The translations under genes were made by a program, and so were the position numbers. Positions 1-11,836 of a DNA stretch of 64,000 nt are shown piece after piece. Source of the DNA: Diplolepis rosae (Eukaryota > Arthropoda > Insecta > Hymenoptera > Diplolepididae); assembly GCA_030998225.1 (NCBI GenBank), contig JAPYXD010000555.1:2666001-2730000 (forward strand). The letters run 5' to 3'. The notes under the pieces are model-generated. The model made no database searches, was not told where the DNA came from, and saw only the letters and a list, made by a program, of their open reading frames with translations. Numbering within the stretch: position 1 is the stretch's first letter; the number at the start of each line of letters is the position of its first letter.

Positions 1-457
1 GACATTTCCTTTGCGCATTTCTTCTTTTCCCACTCCTACTATAGTACCACTTTATCAATGAAATAATAATTTAAATAAGCTTTCCGGAGAAGACAACACA
101 CTCTAAAAACAAGTGTGTTACTTCTACACGTGAATCACGATAGTAACGTTCAAGGCATTTGAAGTGTGTATTTTCAATACACATTACAAACGTAACGTTT
201 AATTTTCAAACACTTTAACGTTTTGTACCCGAAAAATTGAGTTGGCAATGTTTAGTAAGTACACACTTCGCTCAATTACACACTTGACAACGTGTGTAGT
301 GTGTAAAAATTACACATTTCACTACACACTTGTGTTTAGAGTGCAATGCTGAAAAATGTAACGGATTACTGTCTTCTCCGAAAAATTGGTTTAAATTATT
401 ATTTTAATTATAAAGCGGTCGTATATAATTGGTGACGTCAGAGTCTACCACACGGCC
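1..457. mobile_element. Fold-back MITE family F, copy 1 (left end possibly outside window)
   Basis: The arms AATAATAATTTAAATAAGC..CCGGAGAAGACA (about 62-96) and TGTCTTCTCCGAAAAATTGG (about 369-388) are inverted repeats. The right arm continues to TGGTGACGTC and ends GTGTGGCC-like at 457, followed by TTAA at 458-461. The same sequence, inverted, forms the left arm of the element at 27494-27675, which identifies a family. The left arm decays or runs out of the window. The loop is enlarged by a nested element at 99-343. No ORF of note. TTAA next to the terminus may be the target site, but only one side can be read. Confidence 0.7.
99..343. mobile_element. Nested 245-bp MITE (family G), CACTC..GAGTG termini
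   Basis: Left terminus CACTCTAAAAACAAGTGTGT and right terminus (reverse complement) CACTCTAAACACAAGTGTGT are near-perfect TIRs. The dinucleotide CA lies immediately outside on both sides (97-98 and 344-345), consistent with a 2-bp target site duplication. Removing 99-343 plus one CA restores a loop matching that of family F copy 2 at 27588-27602 (GAAAA-CAGCAATGC-GAAAAAATGCAACG read on the minus strand). It is non-coding. A 2-bp duplication with CAC-starting ends suggests an EnSpm/CACTA-like origin, which is inference. Confidence 0.8.
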
Positions 458-463
458 TTAAAG

Positions 464-3160
464 TAAGAATTCCGTTTACTTCATTAAAAATATTATAGTA
501 AGAATATGCCTTTAAGAATATGATATTCTTAATATTAGAATATAGTTTTTTCGGTGAAGTCACTATACTGCGGTCTTGATAGGCGATATTAAAATGCTAA
601 ATATCCCCCCCCCCCCCATGACAACGGATGCAAAAACTATTTGACTCTCAATTTTTAAGTATTCTTAATAAAACAAGTCGGCAATATTAGGTGTATTACA
701 ATAATATTAGGCTAATTTAATATCCCCCTATTCAGATTGGCGCGTAATGAATTTTATATCGTATTAAATTCTGGGTAACACTTGTTTACAAGTGATTAGC
801 ATTTATTTTAAACAGACCCGCAGGGAATCTTTAAGAGCGTTAGGGATATAAATCACTCACAGATCATTATCTCAGGATACAGGATGAGTTATCGTGTAAA
901 TCAAAACAATATTTAAATCTTATATTTACTTAAAAGCTGTTGTAATCTAATAAAATATTGTTATAAAATTTAAAATCAACTGAAAACTAAATCAAAGATA
1001 ATTCTATAAAATTAAGTAAAATATTACAAATAAAAAAACATTCAAATATCTTCAAAAATGTTTCTAGCAAATGACATTACAGGACTTTTTTCGACAAAAT
1101 TCACTTTTTCATATAGGTAATGCAACGCATGTGAAAAAGCAAACAGTCCAAGCCGGAAACTGAGTAGCAAGCTTATAAGGTCTTACTGTAGAAATGGTTC
1201 TACTACTTACAGTTGAAGAGGAGTTCAAAGAAGTTTGTGCGACGTAAAAGAATGGTGATTGCGAAGTGAAAGAAAAACTTAGCAGTGATATATTCTTATG
1301 CGGGGTACGTGCCAACCTTAAATAAACTTAATTCACACTTTCCAGGTAAAGAAGCAAGAAATAAGCTTAAAGGCAGGATAATAATTAACAAGATCACTTT
1401 CTAGATAACCTCTCTCTTATCCTAAAAATGTCAACATGGAAATTAAATAGGGGAGAGTGGCGATTAGTGGATAAGGTGAATTTCAAATTCGTAATTATGC
1501 TAAGATTTTATATAATTCGGGAACTTTTATCCGTCAATATGAAGATTATACACTTATATGAATAGTGCAAATATAAAAAACAGGATTTTTTAGATTTAAC
1601 TGGATCAATCGATTTCCTAGCATAATGAATTTACAAACTTTGTATTCCCTCTTCATTTTGGAGAAAATGATACGATCGATCTTATCCAATTGTGTTTTCT
1701 ATTATCTGACTCGAAATGCGCAAAATCAGAGCAATTATATTTTAATTTGTTTAAATTTAATAGAATTTACTTTCATTAATGAATATAGAATATGCTTCAA
1801 AAATTGTTAAACATTTAGTCATCTACACATATAAATGATAGGAAAGACATGTCTTGTAATATTCTATTATTAAGGGCTTCTTAAATTTCAAGATTTTATA
1901 GTTATCAAATGGATGAAAATATAAAAATGTATTGTAAAACTCCATGCAGAATGTCTAGTAAATCGAATTACCACATATCTCTTCAATTTTATCAAATCAT
2001 GCGCCTATTTCAGACATTTAAAACTTTTATTTTTACAATCTTCTTCTATGCTTTCAAGTAACCTTATGCTTTGGAATTTTGACTATTTTATCATGCGAAA
2101 CAACGTAGAGTAAAAATAAAAGATGCTTTTCAAGTGATGATACTATTTTGCCTTCAGTAGCATCCACAACGTTTTGAAGAATTTCCTACAGTTTTCATGT
2201 AAAAAGTTTTCTTTTTTTCCTTTCTTTTCCGATAACTTTTCAAAGTAGAGTTTTACTTGCGCATGTTTGACGAATATTTTCCTACATTCTTTATTTTATA
2301 TTCAGAGTAGTTTTAAATCAGTCAGTCTGAACGATGTATACTGCAACGTTCAAATATCTTCATTTAATAAAAAAAATACTATATTTGTTTACTTTACTAA
2401 TGGGTAAACAAATTTGTCAATTTATTAAACTTCGACTGGATTCAACTGATTATTTAATTATTCTATAATTTTAATTTATTTAAATTCTTTTCTTGATGAT
2501 ATTCGTTTGAATGACATTTAAGTTTAAAGAAAAAAAGGCATTCAAAGCGTTTTTTTGATAGATCAATCTCTTTTTATAATTTTAGTAACTTGCCATAGGA
2601 AGTTTTTTCCTACACGAAAAAATGATTTCTTTACAAATTACCGAATTTGTTCCAAAGTTGAGGATTGTGAAAAAGTTGATAGGTATTCGAAAATTTTCAG
2701 TAATGTATCTCGAACTATTCAGTACAATTTACAGATCTTCCGCAAGACCTTTTATAATTGCCCGCCAATAAAAATTCTGATTCTTGGTTCGTGGAAATTA
2801 TCAAACTCGGCAGTAAAATTTGATAAACGCAATGATTATTTATGATAAGTGTCGTTCTCGTTCCTTAATACAACTGACTAACTAATCTTAAAATATTATA
2901 ATTTTCCGAAACTCAAGTAAATTTGAGAAACAATAAAAAACTATTTACTTATTTATTAAAACCAGCCAAATAATTCAAAAGGCCACGATTCAGCAGTAAT
3001 TTTTAAGCATAATTATGCTGAAAAGGACAATTTCTCCACGTTTTAAATGTTTTTACAACGGAAAAAAATTGTTTTCAGATTTCGACCCGGGATTCTCAAT
3101 TTGCTCAATCACCTGATAAAATTGTTTTCCGTGTAAATAGCATCATATATAAAAACAGAG
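464..3160. other. AT-rich non-coding stretch
   Basis: No recognisable gene or TIR element. It contains a run of 13 C at 605-617 and scattered A/T runs. The open frames at 1625-1810 and 2555-2845 have AT-rich composition and no motif I recognise, and are probably chance ORFs. Confidence 0.5.
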
Positions 3161-3660
3161 AAAAGGTGTATTAACAACATGGTCTGATAAGGGGAGCTGG
3201 ATCTGATCGTATTAGAAGAGCTTGAATGATCTGATGAGATGAGAGGTAGTAACGGGAGGAGGAGCGAGAGGAAATATCTCGATGGGAGATGATATTGGTT
3301 ACAAGCCAGCGATAGGGAAGAGCTATGCGTCGTTGCACCAAGAGTAAAAGCAAACAGAGCTCAAAGAGGCTTACACGCTTGCTGCATTCATAATAATCAT
3401 CGGTTCAGATCTGACGCCGTGTGTACCAAGGGGCTGCCACTGATGGGAATTGCGGCCCCTGTACTAAAATACTAGGTACCATACGATACCAGCGATGGTG
3501 GTGGTTTAAGTGGCCGACGATAAGATAATGTCCGTAAGGACTCAGTCCTGGGTACAGGCAATTAATTCGGGAGTCCTGGAGAACGAGCACCCTAGGGTAA
3601 ACAGAGTCGAGAAATTAAAAGCTATTTGTCACAACTCTCGAGAAGTAGTGGGACCAAACT
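3161..3660. other. GC-richer unique island, function unknown
   Basis: Base composition shifts from the AT-rich surroundings to balanced sequence with few homopolymer runs. There is no long ORF, TIR or tRNA-like signal. Candidates are a conserved regulatory block or an old exon. I cannot decide from one sequence. Confidence 0.3.
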
Positions 3661-3738
3661 CTTGAATCAAGATTATAGCGATACGCATTGAGTATAACGC
3701 AGTAAAAGTGTTTTCAGCTTTTCCCCTTTTCTTCGTTC

Positions 3739-3822
3739 ACTTCCTTCCTTCCTTCCTTCCTCTCTTACTTCCTTACTTCCTTTCTCCATCCTTACTTACT
3801 TACTTTCTATCCTTTCACTCCT
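3739..3822. repeat. CTTC/TTAC pyrimidine microsatellite
   Basis: Imperfect tetranucleotide tract of CTTC units that drifts into TTAC and CTTA units and stays pyrimidine-biased on the plus strand. Confidence 0.85.
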
Positions 3823-3859
3823 TCCTGTCCTCTCGATCAAGAAAGAGATTCCACTTTAT

Positions 3860-6800
3860 GAGACCAAATTAGAATACTTGCCAAGATCACCGCTTTTTAT
3901 CAATTTTAGTTAAGGGAATATCGATTCGAAAGCAAATTTGAATGGTAAAAATAATAAGGAATGAAATATTAAAATTAGCCACTGGTGCTCAGCACCTGCG
4001 CCAATTTAATTTAATAAAAGAACGCAAGAGACTTTTTATACTCCTTATGGGCTGGTACGCTTTATGAATTTCATGAGAATTGAACATCGACTGCGGTTAG
4101 TTTTTCAATTGTTCTATGCATTATACATTTGTAAATCGGTAATTTTATAGAGAAAGATATAAAGGATATGTATTTTTGAATTCTAAAAGATCTAAGTAAA
4201 ATGAAGAGGTTGAAGTTTGAGTCTGACAAATTGTAAATATTTTGAAAATTCAAGACTCTTGATTTTTTTTTTTTTAAAATCTTAATCTTTGTTTCATAGA
4301 TTTATAATTTTTTAAACTAAGGCTGAAGTGAACACGGTCTTATAAGATGTCGCGTGAGACTTACTATTTTAATGGCAATTAAGCAATTACAATCAAAGAC
4401 ATTGCATGCTATATTTCTCACCCATGATATGATCTCTCGACTACGTCAGTCGAACCGCAGTCATGAAATATTACACATAGTACATACCTGAAACAAGAAG
4501 AGAAAGAAGAATAAGTATTTTTTTCATAATCGTATTTGAAACAATTTCAAGTCATTTTTCACATTAATAATTTTGATGAATAATAATCCAATACTACACC
4601 TATTTTGAATAAAAAATTCTAAAATTGGTAAGAAAGTGAATAATTGAAAGTGCAAGTTGTATTGACCCTCAACTTTTAATAAAAACTGGTATGTTGTTGG
4701 GAAAAATTTGCAATTTGTTTCACTAGTTGCCATCGATGATAATCTATAAATAATCAATGGCCATGGGACAACCAGACCATATGTTCGATATGGTGAATAT
4801 TTTGCTGTAAACTTTCACAATTGTCTTTCTTGAATAAAAAGTTCTGAATTAAATAATCAAGTTTACTAATTCATTCATTATACAAAACCGATAAAATAAA
4901 ACTTTTGTAGTTATAAACAAAACAAATAAGAACTAACATCGTTAAAGTTAAACATGTCTGTTGTTTCGCTCAATTCGTATAAACGCTCGAGTAAACGAGT
5001 ACAGTCGTAACAACTTAGCCAATCAGAGTGGATACATATCCTCCATTCTTTCAGCATTCCCCCTACAAAAGCTTTTTCTAGGGTGTCTTTCAAATCCTGA
5101 CATGAATCCGCAATAAAAGTCAGTCTGCCTGTGTCAAACGTAGGGAAAAGTTTTGTCGTGGAAAAGTCCGCGTGTCGCGCAAATCGAGTTGGAATAAAAG
5201 ATGCAAGGCCAAATTGATTGGTCGATGCATGTTTCAAGCGGACATAAGTGGCGCTTGTAAAAAGACGAAAGTAGTGGAGCGGACAAAGAACCAAAGACAA
5301 GTGGGTGATTCCTCACTATGGAGAATACGAATAATACCACCGCACCACCCTGGATATAAAGAATTCAGTTGTCCTAGTTTCTTCTCTACTTCTTGCATAA
5401 ATAATAGCTGGCGCTTGTGGTTTTGCGAAAACCTGCTTTCTTTCATTCTTGATTCGCAGATGTACACAATTGAGGCACCAGATTTTATGTATACGTATTA
5501 AATAATTTGTTCCATGATCGCATGACAAAAAATACTTACTGCTACATTTTTTTGAAAAGTTTAGCATTAAATAAACAAAAAGTTAATAAACTTTGATAGA
5601 TTGACTTTGCCGATTACTTTGGTCAGTTTATGGCGCGTACATCATACACTCCAGAAAGTTAGGCTAGAAGCCAGGAAAACACAAATAAGTAATAAATAAG
5701 AGATATTTTGAATTACGTTTAATTATTGGATGATTCTTAGGTAAAGTTACCTAACATGAGCGAAACAAAAAATTTCTGAATTCGTAAATTTTTGTCAAAA
5801 CTTTGGTCAATATAAAATTTGATATTTGTCAAATTAGTAAAAAACATCACAATTAAATACTCGTAAATATTTGTCAAAACCATTAATCAATATAAATCTC
5901 CAATTGTTATTAAATTTCAGTCGAAATAACGGTGGTTGAAATAGTTTTTTTGAAAGTTCGTTTCTTTTTGGTCGTAATTGATGTAAAGAATTATACATTT
6001 TACTTTTATCACATATGTCGTTCCGATGAAACTAGTAGAGGACTACTGAGAAGTCAATAGATATGTAACGGTGTTTTAAATACAAATCATTATATAAATT
6101 AAATCTCGACTCGAAGTGTGATATAAAATGCCAAAGATTCAGATTACATAAAACATATTACAGTATTGTATATAAGTATACTAGGATACACACAAGACGT
6201 ATTATGTGTTTAGGTGAAAGTTCATTACAATGTTAATGAGAAGCAACACTCAAAGGGACATAGCTTGACCTGTTGAAAAGTTCCATAAACATACATACCT
6301 AGAACTCTAGATAGATTATAGGATGATGTCATAAGCGCCAGGTGCCTTTATTGGCGTTTGGCTATTCCTAGCATATTCTACTTACCCACATAAGCGCCTA
6401 CTATTCCCTACCAACCCCATTTCCAATAGTCTTGAATCCTTTAGTACAATAATTCCTAACCTTTGACTCTTTGTATTGGATGCTACTAAATAAAGCATAA
6501 GTGTATTAATAGATTTTCTCATTGCATTCAGAATTCTATACCTAAAGACAATAATGGCATGTTGAGATTTCTCTACTTGATCATTGCTTAGCTTGGACTC
6601 GTTTTTCTTATGCATTCATTTAATATTCTCTACTTGCTATAGAAGATGATTTCAGTGTTGACCTAAAATTTTTTATATAAATACAAATCTAATACTTGCA
6701 TGAATTTAAGTAATTATATTTTTCAATAGAATATTGAATTCTAGAAATATTCGGGTGCTTAAAAACATTTCATGTTCTTTACATAAAAGATGAATAAAAT

Positions 6801-8766
6801 ATTAATAATTAATTTTTTTAATTACAAATTTGACCTTAGAGATCTTAGAATCGGCGGTTCGGTAAAATTTTAATGCACTAAAATTGTTTATATTTTAGTG
6901 CTCTTTTGACAAAAATTAAAACAAAATCCATTGAAATAAATGCTTATTCATTTAACGAATAATCGTCGAAAAACAAATTTTTGAAATGCAAATCTTATTT
7001 AAAACATCTTAAAGTCAAGGATTTTTTCTAAGAAAATAGATGTTTATTAAAGATCAAGTCATTTTTCCCCCACTATTAACCTATTAATAACTTCCAAGCC
7101 TTGCCTCTCAATTTGCTGATTAGACATGTCCTAATCTTCTAGGAGATTAGTCAATCATTAATGAGGCACTTCACATAGAAGGTTTGACAATATGTTGCAT
7201 GAGAAAAGGGAATTGACTTGTGATATTTGTTCACAGAACAGACAATAATTTATCAAATTTTATAGCATAATAATACAGAACCTGAAACGAATAGGAAAAC
7301 AAAGCGTCACAGAGGAGAAAAGTTTCGATTAAAAAAAAAGAGGAAATAGAGGAAGGAGTAGAGACTCTTCCTACTCTTTGATCTACCATTCTGCGGCTTT
7401 TGTTTTCTAACTGCGTTTGTTACAAGGGAACTAAAAGGCCTTAAATGTGTATCCCATCTAGGCTTTCCCTGTTTACGACGTTTTCTGGTAGCTTTGAGAT
7501 CTGAACCAACAATAAATTGTAATAAAAAAAGGCAGAAATACTAAAACTCCGATCGATATAACCTTTTGCATTCGGCTGTTAGTAGAAATTTATAGGAAGA
7601 CGACTGAAAAATTGAAGAAAATACGAATATTCATATATTAACTATACACTGAATATCCACACAAGTTTAATACGTTTAATATATTGTATGAAATGAATAC
7701 TTTACAAGTAAAAAACTATCTGACTTGAGCAAAATAATTTTTAGACAAAGTAATATAACCAGGCGATAATTTTTTTTTTTATTGCAACCACAATTCAGCA
7801 ACTCTTTTTCTATGTATACTCGAAACTAATGGACAAAGGTAAAATGTTAAATATTTACACGGTTCTCATTAAGAACTTATAATTACATTGGCTAAAGCGA
7901 TTTGTTGATTTTGTTAGTATTTATTCGAGATAATTAATAAAACAACTTACACGCGTTATCTTTCTTCTTTGTCGATTTATTAATTTCCGTAACGAACAAG
8001 TTATTCTAATTAGTAAAATTATGGAAACTTTTAATAATGCATGGTTGATTTTTATTTGCACCAGCATTCGCCTAATACTTTCATTCTGTCTCTGTGTGTC
8101 ATGATATAGGTTTAGAGCCATGCATTTTTTCATAGAATATAGGATTTTCAGCAGCACACATTCTTTGTCAATTATTTTAGATAAACGAAATACTTTTGAG
8201 AGTAATAAAAATGAATACAGACTATGGTTATCGCTCTTCTGTATCGGCTCTTCATCAAGTTATCGTTTGATCCCAACAATTATTCCAGTTATTATTGCTG
8301 TAAATTAATTAACTTGTTATTGTGAAATCTCCGCTCATGCGTGGATAATATCCAACGAGTAATTTCAACTGACTAATCGCTGAATTTTTTACAATCGTAC
8401 ATGGTTCAATCGATACCAATGCGATTCCACAGATTGACCCAAAATTCACATATCTCGTTTTGTCAGTCGATTCATTCGTTGCAATAAACGTTATTTATGG
8501 ATCTGCATGAACAAGCTTTTTACAAAAAATTATTGAAAATTCAAAACAAAGCAGCGAAACATTTTCATTTACAATTTTATCTGCAATTTTCTGTTTTCTG
8601 ATTGAACAATTTATATTCCAGATTTATTTGGAGAAAATATATAAGCTAAGAAGTCAATTGACAAAAGCTTTGTTAATATAAATGTATAAATGTGGTATAC
8701 CTGCCTTAGTTATATATTTTTTCTAATAGTCAAAGTCTTTGAGTTTTCAAAATATTTTCAAAATCT
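3860..8766. other. AT-rich non-coding stretch
   Basis: No gene recognised. The only local structure is an 80-bp-period duplication at about 5784-5900 (CGTAAATWTTTGTCAAAAC twice). The overlapping ORFs at 4911-5567 occur in several frames and on both strands without a protein motif and are treated as chance. Confidence 0.45.
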
Positions 8767-9015
8767 CACTGTTAGAAATTTCTGTATTAAACTTCTATTA
8801 CATGTAATGGAAGTTTTTTCAATAACGTATATTAAATTTAAAATAATTTTATCTTAAAAACTACAGAATTTTATTTGAATTTTAATATATTTTGATTGAA
8901 AAGTTATTAAATTTGATATGAATGTATATTTATTTTTCATAATATACAAATCTATTAATTTTAATTCACCATTGTATATTAAAGTATATTGAAATTAATA
9001 ACATTTTTAACAGTG
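8767..9015. mobile_element. MITE family H, copy 1
   Basis: Starts CACTGTTAGAAATTTCTGTA and ends TTTTTAACAGTG. The whole 249 bp aligns with the copy at 33538-33833, including internal landmarks GTAATGGAAGTT, ATATTTTGATTGAAAAGTTA and AATATACAAATCTATTAATT. The flanking dinucleotides differ (CT left, TA right), so the target duplication is no longer readable here. Non-coding. Confidence 0.8.
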
Positions 9016-9259
9016 TATAACTAAATACATAAGATGGCTGCCCTATAGTTGAATTTAGAGTTTATCATTTTATCTATTTTTCTCATTTCAATGGCATTTC
9101 TTTTCGATTTAGAACTAGTGAAATGTATTGTAAAAAGTACTATAATTTTCTTCAAAAACTTGCGTTAAATTTGATGTAAATTTATAAAAAAATGTTATCA
9201 ATGTACATTTCATTCGTGTTTTAAAACAATTTATTACGATCAAGGGAGAATTTGTGAAT

Positions 9260-9620
9260 TAAGTCTTGTTCAAATGGGTGATAGACGCTGTGACAAGGAA
9301 TTGCCATTACGATTAAAAATACCTCCATTCGGGGTACAGTGGTCGAAGTCAGGCTGGAAAATAAATCGCGTTCCCGAGCCAGATGAGGTGAACTTTATTA
9401 CCGAGCGCGTCCTGTAATGACTCTCGGGTTACCATGGGACCTCGTGTGGTGCACCAAGACCAGGTGAGCGAATGTGCCACAAGATAGGAATCGATTTGAT
9501 GGTATCCAATGCAGACCAATGCAACCACCTTTGCAGTATAAAAGTCGCCCTTTTCTTCCTATATCTTGAATTCGGACAGATGTTCTTAGCAATAAATATT
9601 CCTTACGCCACATCTCATTC
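9260..9620 (+). promoter_or_regulatory. GC-richer island with a TATA-box-like motif
   Basis: The island stands out from AT-rich flanks. GTATAAAAGTCGCC at about 9536-9549 is a good TATA box on the plus strand, and GC-rich sequence lies upstream. No obvious exon follows within the next few hundred bases; downstream sequence is AT-rich and stop-dense. This could be a promoter for a non-coding or distant first exon, or a chance match. A 71-residue open frame on the minus strand covers the same island without a recognised motif. Confidence 0.25.
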
Positions 9621-10398
9621 TCCCTAAATATTTTATGTTTTTTCTAATTTATACTTCCCCACGAAAACATATACCTACTTATATTCTAAACGTTCATTGA
9701 ACGATGGAAAATATATTTTTTTTCAAACTTAATAATTACTTTTTACCATAGTAAATTAAAAATTAGCAAATTATTCTCACAGAAGTATTATTTATAAAAA
9801 ATGAGTGTTGTTATTTGCTACATATAAAGTTTTTAGTCTATTAGAGCTATTCAACAATATATAGCACTGTATAGTTTTTGTAATTTGGGATATTTTGAGA
9901 GAAAAGGATAATCTATTAAAGTGATTATGAATTATCAAAAAATGTAACTATAGCCTTTAAATCAGAGTTCTGTCGTGAAATCTCTAGGTCTAATTAAGAC
10001 GGACTAAACAATTCAAATACTTATTCAACATTAGATGTTCATATCTGCACGTGGCACTTGTATCTGGAGTTCTCGAAACTAATCTATATGTACATCATCA
10101 GCCCGTATATTATCAAGCAAAACTACCGGCAATATTAAAGAATGGGGAAGCACTAAAGTTAGTGCAATTGGAATGAAATTTCATAATATCATGGTGTTGA
10201 GTATATACTTATACAATTAAAAAACTGTAAGATACAAATATTATTTTACTTTATAAAAAATTGTTCTATAAAAGATCAAATAATAAGGATTCCTTACTAA
10301 TATACTACGCACAAACATAGAATTTACACAACAAATTCAATTCCGAGTTACAGAAACTAGTTCCATCAATTAATCAGTTATTACAAACAACTAAAATC

Positions 10399-11000
10399 TG
10401 TTTAATGTTAAATTTTTATTTGAAAAACTAGACTTAAACCTTCCATATAATTTTTTTTTAGGTTTAGTACCTTTATTTAGAAAGATTTTGGGGTCTTTTA
10501 GAAATTCAAGCACCTTTATGTAATATTAAAATAAAAATTTTGAGTTTTTTGGGTATTTTTTTCGACATTTTTTGAATTTGAATAACTTTTTTGTTTTTCA
10601 ACCAATTGTCATGATTCTTTTTTTATTTTGTTCCTTACAATGTGTAGCAACTTTTCGGATATGAAAAACACTCTCTTTAAAAAAATAACTACAAGACATT
10701 TTTTTTTTATATTTTGGGATATTTTATTTCATTTATTTTATTTGTAACTTTTTTAAAGTCATGTTACCTTATTTTCCATACCCAAAAAGTTGATACACAT
10801 TGTAAGAAACAAAATAAAGAAAGTTTTTCAATGTTAAAAAATGCCTAAAAAACTCAACATTTTTAGTTTAAAAATACATAAAGGTGCTGGAATTTTTTAA
10901 TAACCCCAAAAACTTTTCTATATAAAGATACTAAGCATAAAAAAAATTATATGGAAGATCTAAACTCAGAAAATAAAAATATTAAAGGTGGCGGATCCCC
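10399..11000. mobile_element. Long-inverted-repeat MITE (family K), TTAA at right end
   Basis: Arms of about 180 bp are inverted copies. The left arm reads CTTCCATATAATTTTTT then TAGTACCTTTAT then CACCTTTATGTA. The right arm reads TACATAAAGGTGC then AAAGATACTAAGC then AATTATATGGAAG. The right end is GGTGGCGGATCCCC followed by TTAA (11001-11004), so the terminus reads TTAA-GGGG inward, as in the elements at 16508-17196 and 42702-43265. The extreme left end has decayed and its boundary is approximate. No coding capacity. Confidence 0.75.
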
Positions 11001-11555
11001 TTAAGTTTATTGTAAACTTTGGTCAAGTGTTCAATTTTAATATTTCGTTATACACGATTACAAGGAATGTTTCCAGTGTACTTTGTAAATCTGAATTAGT
11101 TTTAAGCATACCACTGATTACACTCAGCGTATATTTACTGATTGAAATCAATTTACACCTATAGCTGATTCAGATTTAGAGAGTATCAACTCTCTCAGTA
11201 TGGTATTGGTTCTGGCTCAATTGAACCTTATTCCTTTGTCTGGTGAAAACCACATGGTAAATGTGTGATTCTTTCCAATACGTTGCACATTGAGCAGGTA
11301 ACCACTTTCCCACTGCGGTAGATGAGTCGTTAATTTTGAATGTTGCATTTTCGAATGTCGTCTAAACTGTATTCCTATCTATTTTTCCTACCTATGCCCA
11401 ATTTTTTTCAATTACTGATTATTTATTTTTAGGCATATTATTATTCAACTTCTATTCGATTTCTGATTTCATTATGACCTCTAAAATCAATTATTAATTA
11501 TTTCTAACATTTTAAATTGAATATTTCAAATATGATACAATTTTATTAGATTTAA

Positions 11556-11832
11556 CCCATTCAGTCACAATTTTTGGGAGACCATAAAAAAAATGTTTTT
11601 GTTACATTTTCATAAAGTAGGATTTATTTTGAACCGATATGGAAAAAATTTAATTTTTTAATTTTTAAATAAATAATTTGTTATATCAAATTATTTGATT
11701 ATTTTAGAATTATGCATTATCGTATAATTTTATTTTATAATAAGTTTTTAATTTTATAAATTATATTTGTAGAAATTCATAATTGAACTTCATCATAATC
11801 TATCCTCTGAAGAGGACATATGACTGAAAGGG
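11556..11832. mobile_element. piggyBac-like MITE, 277 bp
   Basis: TTAA at 11552-11555 and 11833-11836 flanks TIRs CCCATTCAGTCA (left) and CCCTTTCAGTCA (right, reverse complement). A TTAA target with a CCC-starting TIR is the signature of piggyBac-type elements. A short hairpin CCTCTGAAGAGG sits just inside the right TIR and recurs in the tiny element at 53444-53515. Non-coding. Confidence 0.75.
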
Positions 11833-11836
11833 TTAA

